Assembly (NCBI RefSeq): GCF_018499875.1
Contig: NZ_JAHBAY010000005.1
Span: 186,001-250,000 of the forward strand
From: Kineosporia corallincola
GTDB lineage: Bacteria > Actinomycetota > Actinomycetes > Actinomycetales > Kineosporiaceae
Length of the DNA: 64,000 nt
Direction of reading: 5' to 3'
Under the pieces are notes generated by a model. It saw only the letters and a program-made list of their open reading frames with translations, ran no database searches and was not told the origin of the DNA. The translations under genes were made by a program, and so were the position numbers. Position 1 is the stretch's first letter. Every line of letters begins with the position of its first letter. Positions 7,727 to 16,496 of this stretch are shown here, in pieces.

Positions 7727-8765
7727 GCCCGCGGTGCACGTCCGTTTCGAGGGCGTGACCAAGACCTTCCCGGGGCGCACCCGCAAGGATCCCCCGCACG
7801 AGGTGCTGCGCGGGATCGACCTGGAGATCCGCCGGGGAGAGATCTTCGGCATCATCGGCCAGTCCGGGGCGGGCAAGAGCACCCTGGTGCGGCTGATCAA
7901 CGGCCTGGAGCCGGTCACCACCGGCCGGCTCCGGGTCGGTGACCGTGACATCGCGGGCCTGCCCGAGCGGGAGCTGCGCTCCGTGCGCCGCGACATCGGG
8001 ATGATCTTCCAGCAGTTCAACCTGTTCCGCTCGCGCACGGTGGCCGGCAACGTGGCCTACCCGCTGAAGGTGGCCGGGGTGAAGCAGCCGGCCCGCGACA
8101 AGAAGGTGGCGCGGCTGCTCGACTTCGTCGGCCTGCTCCAGCGGGCCAACGACCACCCCGAGCAGTTGTCCGGCGGGCAGCAGCAGCGGGTCGGCATCGC
8201 CCGGGCCCTGGCCACCGATCCGTCGCTGCTGCTGGCCGACGAGGCCACCAGCGCGCTGGACCCGGAGACCACTCAGGACGTGCTGAACCTGCTCCGGCAG
8301 GTCAACCGCGAGCTGGGGATCACCATCGTGATCATCACCCACGAGATGGACGTGATCCGCCGGATCGCCGACCGGGTGGCCGTGATCGATTCCGGTCAGG
8401 TGATCGAGACCGGCAGTGTCTACGACGTTTTCGCGACGCCGAAGACACCGGAGGCGACCCGGTTCGTCAGCAGCACGCTGCGCGACCGGCCCTCCGCCGA
8501 CACCCTGGCCCGGCTGCGGCAGGTGCACCCGGGCCGGCTGGTGTCGGTGCGGGTGCAGGACCGGCCCGGGTTCCAGACCACGCTGTCGTCGGCCTTCATC
8601 AAGCGGGACGTGGAGGCCGAGATCGTGTTCGGCGGGATCAGCGAGCTCCAGGAGCGCCCGGTGGGCAGCCTGACCTTCGCGCTGACCGGTGACGACGGGG
8701 CCGTCGACAACGCGCTGTCGGCCCTGCGTGCGGACGAGTTCGACGTCGAGGAGCATGTGCGATGA
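7713..8765 (+). CDS. metN: Methionine-type ABC transporter ATP-binding protein
   Basis: About 350 residues. Walker A (GQSGAGKST), signature (LSGGQQQRVGIARAL), Walker B (LLLADEATSALD) and the H-loop (IITHEMDVI) are all intact. The last 90 residues match the NIL-type C-terminal domain of MetN, which senses intracellular methionine and inhibits transport. GTG 7713 was chosen because GGAGG at 7699-7703 is at ideal distance; it overlaps the end of metQ by 14 bases and its own stop overlaps the metI start (ATGA). It powers import through MetI. Confidence 0.93.
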   Translation: MPPSEPAVHVRFEGVTKTFPGRTRKDPPHEVLRGIDLEIRRGEIFGIIGQSGAGKSTLVRLINGLEPVTTGRLRVGDRDIAGLPERELRSVRRDIGMIFQQFNLFRSRTVAGNVAYPLKVAGVKQPARDKKVARLLDFVGLLQRANDHPEQLSGGQQQRVGIARALATDPSLLLADEATSALDPETTQDVLNLLRQVNRELGITIVIITHEMDVIRRIADRVAVIDSGQVIETGSVYDVFATPKTPEATRFVSSTLRDRPSADTLARLRQVHPGRLVSVRVQDRPGFQTTLSSAFIKRDVEAEIVFGGISELQERPVGSLTFALTGDDGAVDNALSALRADEFDVEEHVR

Positions 8766-9415
8766 GCGATTTCGACTGGCCGGTGTTCCAGGAGGCGATC
8801 GGCCAGACCTTCTTCATCGTGTCGATCTCGGTGGTCGTCGGCGGTCTGCTCGGGCTGGCCCTGGGCGTCGTGCTGTACGCCACCCGGCCGGGCAACCTGC
8901 TGGCGAACCGGCCGGTGTTCATCCTGCTGAACGTGGCGGTGAACATCGTCCGGCCGATCCCGTTCGTGATCTTCCTGGTGGCCATCCAGCCGCTGATGCT
9001 GGCGTCCATCGGCACCACGATCGGCACCAACGCGGTGACGTTCGCGCTGTCGCTGTCGGCGGCGTTCGCGGTCAGCCGGATCGTCGAGCAGAACCTGCTC
9101 ACGGTCAGCCCGGGCGTGATCGAGGCGGCCCGCGCCGCCGGGGCCGGGCCGGTAGGCATCCTGCTCACCGTGCTGGTGCCCGAGGCGCTCGGCCCACTGA
9201 TCCTGGGCTACACGTTCATGTTCGTCGCGATCGTCGACATGTCCGCCCAGGCAGGCCTTTTCGGTGGTGGCGGGATCGGCGACTTCGCCATCACCTACGG
9301 CTCGCAACGCTACAACTGGCCGGTGGTGTACATCAGCGTGGCCGCGATGATCATCATCGTGCAGGCCGGGCAGTTCCTGGGCAACTACCTCGCCCGCAGG
9401 GCCCTGCGCCGCTGA
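8762..9415 (+). CDS. metI: Methionine-type ABC transporter permease
   Basis: About 217 residues with five hydrophobic segments and the EAA loop expected for D-methionine permeases (SPGVIEAARAAGAGPVGIL). Length is typical of MetI. The start ATG overlaps the metN stop by 4 bases. It forms the membrane channel of the metQNI importer. A perfect hairpin at 9420-9459 directly follows its stop codon. Confidence 0.93.
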   Translation: MSDFDWPVFQEAIGQTFFIVSISVVVGGLLGLALGVVLYATRPGNLLANRPVFILLNVAVNIVRPIPFVIFLVAIQPLMLASIGTTIGTNAVTFALSLSAAFAVSRIVEQNLLTVSPGVIEAARAAGAGPVGILLTVLVPEALGPLILGYTFMFVAIVDMSAQAGLFGGGGIGDFAITYGSQRYNWPVVYISVAAMIIIVQAGQFLGNYLARRALRR

Positions 9416-9419
9416 ACCA

Positions 9420-9459
9420 CCGTGGTCGTGCACGAGATGCCCCTCGTGCACGACCACGG
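9420..9459. terminator. Perfect 17-bp hairpin downstream of metI
   Basis: CCGTGGTCGTGCACGAG (9420-9436), loop ATGCCC, then the exact inverse at 9443-9459. It begins 4 bases after the metI stop. No U-tract follows, which is common for actinobacterial terminators. Confidence 0.85.
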
Positions 9460-9618
9460 CTCTTGTGTGGGGACGACGAAACACCCGCCCCACGAACCGC
9501 GTTCATGGGTGCGCGCCCCGATTCCCCCGTCCCGAGGGGGCGCGCACCCGGCACCGGACGCCGGGGCGGAGGGAGGTCTCCGGCGCCGCTGCCACCGTCG
9601 CCCCACGGCGACGGATCC

Positions 9619-9945
9619 TCAGCCGCGCGTCACCAGTCGCGGCCTGCGCTCCGGCGACCCCAGAGCATCCATGAAATCCGCTGCTCTCCACAGACACTCG
9701 GCGATCTCCCGGGCCTGCGCCGCATCCGTCTCGAACGTTTCCCCCACGGTGATCCGCGGGCGGCTCATGGTGATGACGACCGGGTCGGCGAGCAGATCGT
9801 GATCCACCCGCTGAGCCACCCGCACCACCACCTCGTCGCCCGTCACCCGGACGACCCCGATCACCCGCTCGTGATCCACGGCCTCCTCCTCCACCACCGA
9901 CGACCTCGCCCAGACGTGGTCCTCGCCGTGCCGCACCTCGCGCAT
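9619..9945 (-). CDS. Hypothetical protein, divergent from XRE/DUF397 pair
   Basis: About 108 residues, compact alpha/beta composition. The middle reads as alternating strands (GVVRVTGDEVVVRV, PVVITMSRPRITV) and the end as an amphipathic helix (DAAQAREIAECLWRAADFMD), a layout seen in small DUF6907-like actinobacterial proteins; family membership is uncertain. ATG 9945 was chosen over upstream starts because AAGGGG sits 6-8 bases before it. It is divergent from the XRE-type regulator, and such small genes often accompany XRE/DUF397 pairs. No catalytic motif is visible and no function is proposed. Confidence 0.6.
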   Translation of the reverse strand: MREVRHGEDHVWARSSVVEEEAVDHERVIGVVRVTGDEVVVRVAQRVDHDLLADPVVITMSRPRITVGETFETDAAQAREIAECLWRAADFMDALGSPERRPRLVTRG

Positions 9946-10099
9946 CCGCGTCCCCTTCGCGATCCGCCGTCCACTTCCGTGAGCCACATCCTGTTCCACA
10001 GGGCCTTCGTTGTGCACACCCTCGTGTCGGGAATCCCGCTACGAGGCGCCCGCAGCGGGATCGCAGTCGCGGGAGCCGGTGATCTGGCACACTTTTGGG

Positions 10100-10921
10100 A
10101 TGTCCGTCGTGGTGAGGAAGTCACTCGGAAGACAGCTCGCGGCCCTGCGCCAGGCTGCGGGCGTCACCCCGTCGCAGGTGGCCGGCACCAAGATCGCCAG
10201 CACCAGCAAACTGCATCGGCTGGAACACGGCGAGGTGTCGGTACGACTGGAGACCGTGTGGGCGCTCTGCGACCTGTACCGGGCCTCGGCCGAGGCGAAG
10301 AGCCGCTTGTCGTCAATGGCCCTGAACACCGCCCAGAACGGCTGGTGGGAAGGTTTTTCCGACCTCCTCGTCAGCCCGCACTTCGGTACCTACGTCGAGC
10401 TGGAGTCGGCGGCCGACGAGCTGCTGGCCTGGGAGGGCGAGCTGGTGCACGGGCTGTTGCAGACGCCCGAGTACACGGCGGCGGTGTTCGACGCGAATCC
10501 CTTTCCCACCCGCTCCGCAGAGGACCGCCGGCGGCAGGTCGAATTCCGACAGGAGCGGCAGCGAACGGTGCTGGACCGCGCCCGGCCGATCCGGCTGTCG
10601 TTCGTTCTCGGTGAGGGTACTCTGCTGCGGGAGATCGGGGGTCCCACGGTCCTGGACCGACAACGACAGCACCTACTCCGCATCGGGCAGCGGCCGAGCG
10701 TCGACATCTCTGTCCTCACCTGGAGGGCGGGGGCACATGCCCTGATGCGTGGATCGCTGCACATCCTCGGCTTCGACGACAGCGATGTTCCGGATGTCGT
10801 CTATGTGGAAGGCGTGCTGGGCGGTCGCTACGAGGAAGCTTCGGCCACGGTCAGCGCACAGAGGGCGAAGTACCATCTAGTGCGAGCATCGGCCACACCG
10901 ATCGAGGAGTACCTGACATGA
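10100..10921 (+). CDS. XRE-family regulator with DUF5753 domain
   Basis: About 273 residues: an N-terminal helix-turn-helix (LGRQLAALRQAAGVTPSQVA then STSKLHRLEHGEVS) at residues 8-60, then a long DUF5753 domain (WEGELVHGLLQTPEYTAAVF, RQERQRTVLD) ending in EEYLT. This architecture is abundant in streptomycete-like actinobacteria and usually sits next to a DUF397 gene, as here (ATGA overlap). The paired proteins are thought to behave like a regulator and its partner in development or antibiotic control. ATG 10100 aligns with the usual start just before the HTH. Confidence 0.9.
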   Translation: MSVVVRKSLGRQLAALRQAAGVTPSQVAGTKIASTSKLHRLEHGEVSVRLETVWALCDLYRASAEAKSRLSSMALNTAQNGWWEGFSDLLVSPHFGTYVELESAADELLAWEGELVHGLLQTPEYTAAVFDANPFPTRSAEDRRRQVEFRQERQRTVLDRARPIRLSFVLGEGTLLREIGGPTVLDRQRQHLLRIGQRPSVDISVLTWRAGAHALMRGSLHILGFDDSDVPDVVYVEGVLGGRYEEASATVSAQRAKYHLVRASATPIEEYLT

Positions 10922-11124
10922 CCGCCGACATTTCCTGGTTCAAGGCCTCCGCATCCGACACCGGAGGTGCCTGCGTCGAGATGCGCCGCCACCACGGCAC
11001 CCCCGAACTGCGCGACTCCAAGAACCCCACCGGCGCCGTCCTCCAGCTCTCCCCTGCCGGCCTGACCACCTGGCTCACCGGCGCCCGCGACGGCGAGTTC
11101 GACCACCTCAGCCACCCCGCCTGA
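10918..11124 (+). CDS. DUF397 domain-containing protein
   Basis: 68 residues with the full DUF397 pattern: an ISWFKASASDTGGACVEM start, a central ELRDSKNPTGAVLQLSP, and the TTWLTGARDGEFD helix at the end. It overlaps the preceding XRE/DUF5753 gene by four bases, so both are made from one transcript. DUF397 proteins are typically partners of the preceding regulator; the biochemical activity is unknown. Confidence 0.92.
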   Translation: MTADISWFKASASDTGGACVEMRRHHGTPELRDSKNPTGAVLQLSPAGLTTWLTGARDGEFDHLSHPA

Positions 11125-11253
11125 GCTCACAGCCGTCTTCGGGTGAGGCTTTTCGCCAGGGAGTCGATCGTTCCGGAGCCGCGTGGCGCAGGCCGCCCGC
11201 AGGAGCTGGAAGACTGGGCGGCCGCAATGGCTCCGCACGGAACGAGGAATCTG

Positions 11254-11685
11254 GTGTCAAACGAACTGCGAGCCCCACTCCGCTGGATTCTCGGCGTCGA
11301 GGGCGCCCCTGAGCCCAGGCCCGCCGACCGCGAGCCGGAGGCGCTCGCCGAGATCAGCGCGGCCGCCTTCGCCGTGGCGGTCGAGCTGCGGTTCGGTGAG
11401 CAGGCCACTGCCGAGCAGGCCCGTGAGTTCGTCACGCACCTGGGCGACATCTACCTCAAACCCGGGGCGCTGGACCCGCGACTGGCCGAGCAGATGATCC
11501 TGAGCGTGTACGACGAGGTGGAGGGGCTGGACGACGTTTCCCTGGAGCAGACGGTCGCCGCCCAGAACCTGATCACCGCCGCCACGGTGCAGGACATGGG
11601 CATCACCGAGGAGGCCCTCGAACGCTTCATCGACGACGTGGTGGAGCTGATCGTCAGCCTCGACGACGAGGACGACGAGGACTGA
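11254..11685 (+). CDS. Hypothetical acidic protein
   Basis: About 143 residues from GTG 11254 (AGGA 5 bases upstream); an in-frame GTG at 11143 would add 37 residues. The protein is mostly helical and strongly acidic, ending in a Glu/Asp run (SLDDEDDED). No known motif, signal peptide or membrane segment was found. Codon use is like that of the neighbours. It follows the DUF397 gene by about 130 bases and faces the lactate permease, from which it is separated by a strong hairpin. Confidence 0.6.
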   Translation: MSNELRAPLRWILGVEGAPEPRPADREPEALAEISAAAFAVAVELRFGEQATAEQAREFVTHLGDIYLKPGALDPRLAEQMILSVYDEVEGLDDVSLEQTVAAQNLITAATVQDMGITEEALERFIDDVVELIVSLDDEDDED

Positions 11686-11706
11686 GACGTTCCGCCGGAA
11701 CCCCCT

Positions 11707-11751
11707 CACGCCCGGGTCACGATCCTCCAGCAGGATCGTGACCCGGGCGTG
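11707..11751. terminator. Perfect 20-bp hairpin between convergent genes
   Basis: The stem 11707-11726 is perfectly inverse-repeated at 11732-11751 with a 5-base loop (CCAGC). It lies between the stops at 11685 (+) and 11759 (-), so it should terminate transcription from both sides. Confidence 0.88.
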
Positions 11752-11758
11752 GTTCGTG

Positions 11759-13447
11759 TTACGACACGACCATCCAGTCCAGCACCGGCGTCGACTGGAG
11801 GTAGACGATCCCGCACAACAGCAGGAGCAACAGCACGCTCCAGCCGAAGACCCGCCGGAACAGCGTGCCTTCGGCACCGACCAGGCCGACCGCGGCGGTG
11901 CCGACGGCCAGGCTCTGCGGCGAGATCATCTTGGCCATCACGCCGCCGGAGGTGTTGGCGGCGCCGAACAGCACCGGGTGCGCGCCGAGCTGCTGGGCCA
12001 CCTCGGCCTGGAGACCGCCGAACAGGGCGTTCGAGCCGGCGTCGGTGCCGGTGATGGTCACGCCGAACCAGCCGACGATCGGCGACAGGAAGGCGAAGAA
12101 CCCGCCCGCCCCGGCCAGCCACACGCCGAGGGTCGAGATCTGGCCGGACAGGTTCATCACGTACGACAACGCGAACACGCACAGGATGGTGAAGATGGCC
12201 CAGCCGAACTGGCGCATGGTGTTCACGTAGATCCGCGCGGCCTGCGCCGGGCCGATCCTGAGGACGGCGGCGGTGATCAGGCCCGACAGCATCAGCAGCG
12301 TGCCGGTGGCCGAGGCCCAGTTCAGCGTGTAGTTGGTGGCCACCGCCTCACCCGAGGGCGAGACGATGTCGAGGCCGGGCCAGGCGAACACCACGGTGCC
12401 CTCGGCCAGCAGATCCTTGATCGCCGGGATCTGGGCGAGGGTGAACACGGCGATGATCACCGCGTACGGGGCGAAGGCCAGGAACTGCTGACGGCGGGTG
12501 TCGACGACCTCGGCCGTCGCGGTGACGGCCACGGCGGCGCCGCCGTCCGCGGTCACCCCACCGGCGGCTCCGCCCTCGCTGGACTCACCGTCCGGATGGG
12601 CTTGTCCTGCCGGGGCTTTCGTCGTCCCCACGCTTTTGCTGTTGAGGAAGAACCGGCTGTAGAGAATCAGCGCGGCCGCGGCGACGAGGGCCGCGAAGAT
12701 GTCGCACAGCTTGTAGTCCACGTAGTTGGCGAACACGAACTGGGCCACGCCGAACGAGACGCCACCGATGAGCGCACCGGCCCAGGCCTCCCGCAGGCCA
12801 CGTCGGCCGTCGGCCATGAACACCAGGATGAACGGCACGAGCATGGCCAGCAGCGGGGTCTGCCGCCCGGCCATCGCGCCGAGGTCCTCGGCCGGCAGGC
12901 CGGTGGTGGTCGCCAGCACGGTGATCGGGTTGCCCAGGCCGCCGAACGCGACCGGCGCGGTGTTCGCGACCAGGGCCATGGCGGCGGCCTTGAGCGGGTC
13001 GAAACCGATCACGCCGAGCATCACCGCGCAGATCGCGATCGGCGAGCCCCCGCCCGCGAGCGCCTCCAGCAGGGCGCCGAAGCAGAACGCGATGATGATG
13101 GCCTGGATCCGCCGGTCTTCGCTGACGCTGGCGAAAGATCTTCTGAGCACTTCGAAGTGGCCGGTGTGAACGGTCATGTTGTAGATCCAGATGGCGTTGA
13201 ACGTCAGCCACAGGATGATCAGGACGCTGACGCCCGAACCCAGCAGCCCGGCGTCGAGTGCCTGCGGAACCGGCATGTCGTAGACGAACACGGCCCCGGC
13301 CAGGGCGACGAGCAGCGATACCAGCCCGGCCCAGTGTGCCTTCATCCTGAACCCGCCGAGCAGGATCAGCAGGGTGAGCAGGGGCAGGAACGCGACGAGT
13401 GCCGAAAGGCCCAGTGAACCGGCCGGATCGAAGTCTTGCTGATACAC
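11759..13447 (-). CDS. lctP: L-lactate permease (LctP/LldP family)
   Basis: About 562 residues with 12-14 hydrophobic segments. Family signatures are the KAHWAGLVSLLVAL region, the ALLEALAGGGSPIAICAVML loop, and the GTDAGSNALFGGLQ / ANTSGGVMAKMISPQ pair near the C-terminus, which form the substrate path of lactate/glycolate-H+ symporters. GTG 13447 was chosen, with GGGAG 9 bases upstream. No lactate-utilisation genes are adjacent. A 12-bp inverted repeat overlaps its ribosome-binding region, which suggests repression by a local or distant regulator (inference). Confidence 0.92.
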   Translation of the reverse strand: MYQQDFDPAGSLGLSALVAFLPLLTLLILLGGFRMKAHWAGLVSLLVALAGAVFVYDMPVPQALDAGLLGSGVSVLIILWLTFNAIWIYNMTVHTGHFEVLRRSFASVSEDRRIQAIIIAFCFGALLEALAGGGSPIAICAVMLGVIGFDPLKAAAMALVANTAPVAFGGLGNPITVLATTTGLPAEDLGAMAGRQTPLLAMLVPFILVFMADGRRGLREAWAGALIGGVSFGVAQFVFANYVDYKLCDIFAALVAAAALILYSRFFLNSKSVGTTKAPAGQAHPDGESSEGGAAGGVTADGGAAVAVTATAEVVDTRRQQFLAFAPYAVIIAVFTLAQIPAIKDLLAEGTVVFAWPGLDIVSPSGEAVATNYTLNWASATGTLLMLSGLITAAVLRIGPAQAARIYVNTMRQFGWAIFTILCVFALSYVMNLSGQISTLGVWLAGAGGFFAFLSPIVGWFGVTITGTDAGSNALFGGLQAEVAQQLGAHPVLFGAANTSGGVMAKMISPQSLAVGTAAVGLVGAEGTLFRRVFGWSVLLLLLLCGIVYLQSTPVLDWMVVS

Positions 13448-13457
13448 GGTGAACGAC

Positions 13458-13506
13458 TCCCACGGTGGAGCGGTGATTCCATCGTGGTCAGCGTTCCACC
13501 GTGGGA
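13458..13506. promoter_or_regulatory. Inverted repeat in the lactate permease leader
   Basis: TCCCACGGTGGA at 13458-13469 is perfectly inverse-repeated at 13495-13506 (25-base spacer). The proximal half overlaps the GGGAG ribosome-binding site, so a bound repressor or a folded stem could block translation start. Confidence 0.5.
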
Positions 13507-13597
13507 CAGATCGCCTTAAGTGCCGTCATTCGGTTTTTTCGGGCATTAGGTCATGGGGGTCCGGGGGCGCCTGGCCCGGATGTGGCGGGAGATGTGT

Positions 13598-14827
13598 TCA
13601 GCTGACCGCCGCGGCGTCGTGCAGGCTGTCGTACAGGGCCGCGCGACGCATGTAGGCGCGAGCCGTGTCGAAATGCTCTGCGGTGCGCCGTAATGCGTCG
13701 AGGTTGCGTCGTCGGACCGCAGGGTCGCGTTCCTCCAGGAGCTTCTTGTTGGCGATGGTCTGTGCCTGGATGTAGTTGAGCGCGGCGTGGCGGCGCTGAC
13801 GGCTGTAGACGTCGAGCAGGTCGTCGCCGGCCTGGCCATGGATGACCCGTGAGAGTTTCTCGGCCAGGTTGACGGCGTCGTGGATGCCGCCGTTCATGCC
13901 CATGCCCCCGATCGGGTTGTTGACGTGGGCGCTGTCGCCGGCGAGCAGGACCCGGCCCTTCCGGAAGGCCTCGGCCACACGCTGATTCACTTGGTAGACG
14001 TTGACGTACTCGACGTAGTACGGGTCGGTCTTCGGGAAGAATCGCTGGAGTCGCTCCTCGACGCGTGCCGCCGACAGGGCGGTGGCGTCGTCCTCACCGC
14101 GGCTGATCGGCAGAATGACCCGCCACAGGCCCTCGGGTGTCTCCCCCCGCACCTTGAACAGGTTGGCCCACTCCAGGGGGTCGGAGAAGTAGTTGCGCAG
14201 GGACAGATTCGGCTTGACGGCCTTGAAGTCGAAGCCGGTCGCGATCTTGATGAACCGTTCGGGATAGGTGAAGCCGTCGAACTGGAGGCCCGCGAGCCGG
14301 CGCACCGTCGACCGGCCACCGTCGCAGCCGATCACGTAGGAGGCCCTCAGTCGTTCCGGGCCGCCGGGTGAGTCGTACTCCACCTCGATGCCGCCGGCGG
14401 TCTCGGTCAGCCCGGTCAGCGTGTGCGAGAACCGCACGTCGAAATCGGAGGCGTCGGCGTACTCCTCGGCGATCGAAGCGGTGAGTTTGTACTGCTCGTA
14501 CTGCAAGACATAGGGGAACCGGATCTCGTTCCCGAGCCGGCCGAGATCGAACTCGGCCACCAGCTCCCCGCTCGGCCGGTCGTGGAAGCGATAGGTGCTC
14601 GAGACCAGGCAGTGCTCCCGGATCTTCTCGACGATGCCCAGTTCGTCCAGCATCTCCAGGGTGCTCGGATGGAGGGTCGCGGCCCGCTGGTCCTTCACCG
14701 GTGCCGGCTCCGACTCCAGGACGGTGACCGGGACACCCAGCCGGTTGAGCGCCAGGGCGCACACCATCCCGACGGGGCCCGCTCCCACCACGACGACACG
14801 GGGGCTGATGCTCTGTGGCGACGTCAC
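13598..14827 (-). CDS. Class A flavin-dependent aromatic hydroxylase (FAD monooxygenase)
   Basis: About 409 residues with all three FAD motifs of the PHBH/MhpA family: GxGxxG (VVGAGPVGMVCAL), the DG motif (YVIGCDGGRSTVRRLAG) and the GD motif (GRVLLAGDSAHVNNPIGGMG). Such enzymes use NAD(P)H and O2 to hydroxylate aromatic rings. It is the last gene of the minus-strand siderophore operon, 9 bases after the aryl-AMP ligase, so it probably hydroxylates the aryl capping acid or its precursor. It is not a lysine- or ornithine-type N-hydroxylase. The exact substrate cannot be read. Confidence 0.85.
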   Translation of the reverse strand: MTSPQSISPRVVVVGAGPVGMVCALALNRLGVPVTVLESEPAPVKDQRAATLHPSTLEMLDELGIVEKIREHCLVSSTYRFHDRPSGELVAEFDLGRLGNEIRFPYVLQYEQYKLTASIAEEYADASDFDVRFSHTLTGLTETAGGIEVEYDSPGGPERLRASYVIGCDGGRSTVRRLAGLQFDGFTYPERFIKIATGFDFKAVKPNLSLRNYFSDPLEWANLFKVRGETPEGLWRVILPISRGEDDATALSAARVEERLQRFFPKTDPYYVEYVNVYQVNQRVAEAFRKGRVLLAGDSAHVNNPIGGMGMNGGIHDAVNLAEKLSRVIHGQAGDDLLDVYSRQRRHAALNYIQAQTIANKKLLEERDPAVRRRNLDALRRTAEHFDTARAYMRRAALYDSLHDAAAVS

Positions 14828-14836
14828 GGCGGGCGC

Positions 14837-16462
14837 CTAGTTCTGCTCGCGCTGGAGACGTTTGCTGACCTTGCCGACGGCGGTGTAGGGGAACTCGTCG
14901 ACCACCTCCACGACATCGGGGAGCTTGAACGTGGCGAGGCCACTTTCCCGCAGGAACTGACGCACCTTGCCCAGGGTGAGGTCGGATGCGCTCTGCGGCG
15001 AGCGGGGAATCAGGTACACCTTGACGCGTTCGCCGAGGATCTCGTCGTCGACGCCGATCGCCGAAGCGTTGTGGACGCCGGCGTGGGCGAGGATCGCGTT
15101 CTCCAGTTCCTCGGGCGCGATCTTCTCACCGCCACGGTTGATCTGGTCTTTCGAACGGCCCACGACCCGGATGAATCCACGGTGGTCCCGCTCGACGATG
15201 TCACCGGTGCGGTAGAAACCGTCGGGGGTGAAGGCCAGGGCGTTCTGCTCGGGGTTGCGGTAGTAGCCGAGAATCACCGATGGTCCTCGCGTCAGCAGGT
15301 GCCCGGCGACGCCGGGGGGCACGTCGTTCCCCTCGTCGTCGACGACGCGGATCTCGTCGGCCTCCGAGGCCGGCCGGCCCTGGTAGCGCACGCTGGTGGC
15401 CCGGTCGACGTCGGCCGGGTTGCTGACGACCAGGCCCTCCCCCATCCCGAAGCTCTGCGACAGCTGCACACCGAATTCTGGCTCGACGCGCGCGGCCACG
15501 GTTTCGGTCAGCTTCGCGCCGCCGCACATGATCACTTCCAGGCTGGACAGATCAGAAGACTTGCGCAGCGAGGAGTTCAGCCAGGCGAGCAGGATCGGTG
15601 GTACCAGCGACACCCGGTTCACCCGGTGCTTCTCGATCAGCGGAAATGCGGTGTCGGGGCTGCCGTTCGGGGCGATCACGATCGTGGCGCCGACGCTGAA
15701 CGCGCCCAGGAAGCCGGGGGAACGGGTCGACATGCTGTGGCAGATCGGTATGACCAGCAGGTGGATCGTGCGAAAGACGATTCCTCGTTCGCCGACGCTC
15801 CGGCGCAGCGCGTAGCCGTACGTCTGGTGGGTGTGTGGCATCAGTTTCGGCACGCCTGTCGTGCCGCCGGAGATCTGCAACAGCGCGACGTCCTGGGGGC
15901 TGCACCGCCGGGCGTGCTCGAGCGTCCCCCGGGACAGCAGCGCCTGGTACTCGGCGCCGCCACCACCCTGATCGAGGATCACGGTGTGTTCCAGGTGGGA
16001 CCAGCGCTGCTTCAGGTCGGCGGCCATCGCGGCGAGATCGGTGCCGCTGTCCGAGGCGACGGTGATGTAGACGCGGGCCTGCGCGATGCGGACGAAGTGC
16101 TCGATCTCGGTGCGGCGGTGCGCGATCGGGGCGACGACGGGGACGACCCCGAGTTCCCAGAAGGCGAAGACGAACACGATGTACTCGTAGGTGTTGGGCA
16201 GGTGCACGACGACCCGGTCCCCACGACGCAGTCCCAGCTGCTGAAGACCCGCGGCCAGCCGCAGGATCTCGTCGGTCAGCTGGGCGTAGGTCAGCTGACG
16301 GTCGCGGTCGATCACCGCTGTCTTGTCCGGATGCTGGCGCGCGGTCGCGAACAGCAGCTCGGACAGGGTCTGGTCGCGCCAGTACCCCTTGTCCAGGTAC
16401 TCGGCCACCGTTTCCGGCGGGTACTGGACCACGCCGTCCAGGGGCAGCGGCTCGATGCTCAT
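14837..16462 (-). CDS. Aryl-AMP ligase (DhbE/EntE-like), stand-alone adenylation enzyme
   Basis: About 541 residues, the normal DhbE/EntE length. The ATP-binding motif (SGGTTGVPKLMPHTH), the GYYRNPEQNALAF region and the DIVERDHRGFIRVVGRSKDQINRGGE segment are intact. The enzyme should adenylate an aromatic acid and load it on the free carrier protein at 27006. The acid-binding loop differs from DhbE/MbtA: His-Asn-(Tyr/Phe)-Pro-Leu is replaced by His242-Ser-Met-Ser-Thr-Arg-Ser-Pro-Gly, so the Asn that contacts the acid is Ser243. Salicylate or 2,3-dihydroxybenzoate is therefore not assured. ATG 16462 has AAAGGAAA in front. No isochorismate or salicylate synthase is in the window. Confidence 0.9.
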   Translation of the reverse strand: MSIEPLPLDGVVQYPPETVAEYLDKGYWRDQTLSELLFATARQHPDKTAVIDRDRQLTYAQLTDEILRLAAGLQQLGLRRGDRVVVHLPNTYEYIVFVFAFWELGVVPVVAPIAHRRTEIEHFVRIAQARVYITVASDSGTDLAAMAADLKQRWSHLEHTVILDQGGGGAEYQALLSRGTLEHARRCSPQDVALLQISGGTTGVPKLMPHTHQTYGYALRRSVGERGIVFRTIHLLVIPICHSMSTRSPGFLGAFSVGATIVIAPNGSPDTAFPLIEKHRVNRVSLVPPILLAWLNSSLRKSSDLSSLEVIMCGGAKLTETVAARVEPEFGVQLSQSFGMGEGLVVSNPADVDRATSVRYQGRPASEADEIRVVDDEGNDVPPGVAGHLLTRGPSVILGYYRNPEQNALAFTPDGFYRTGDIVERDHRGFIRVVGRSKDQINRGGEKIAPEELENAILAHAGVHNASAIGVDDEILGERVKVYLIPRSPQSASDLTLGKVRQFLRESGLATFKLPDVVEVVDEFPYTAVGKVSKRLQREQN

Positions 16463-16496
16463 GTGTTTCCTTTCGGTGATCAGCTTTCGGGGCGGT

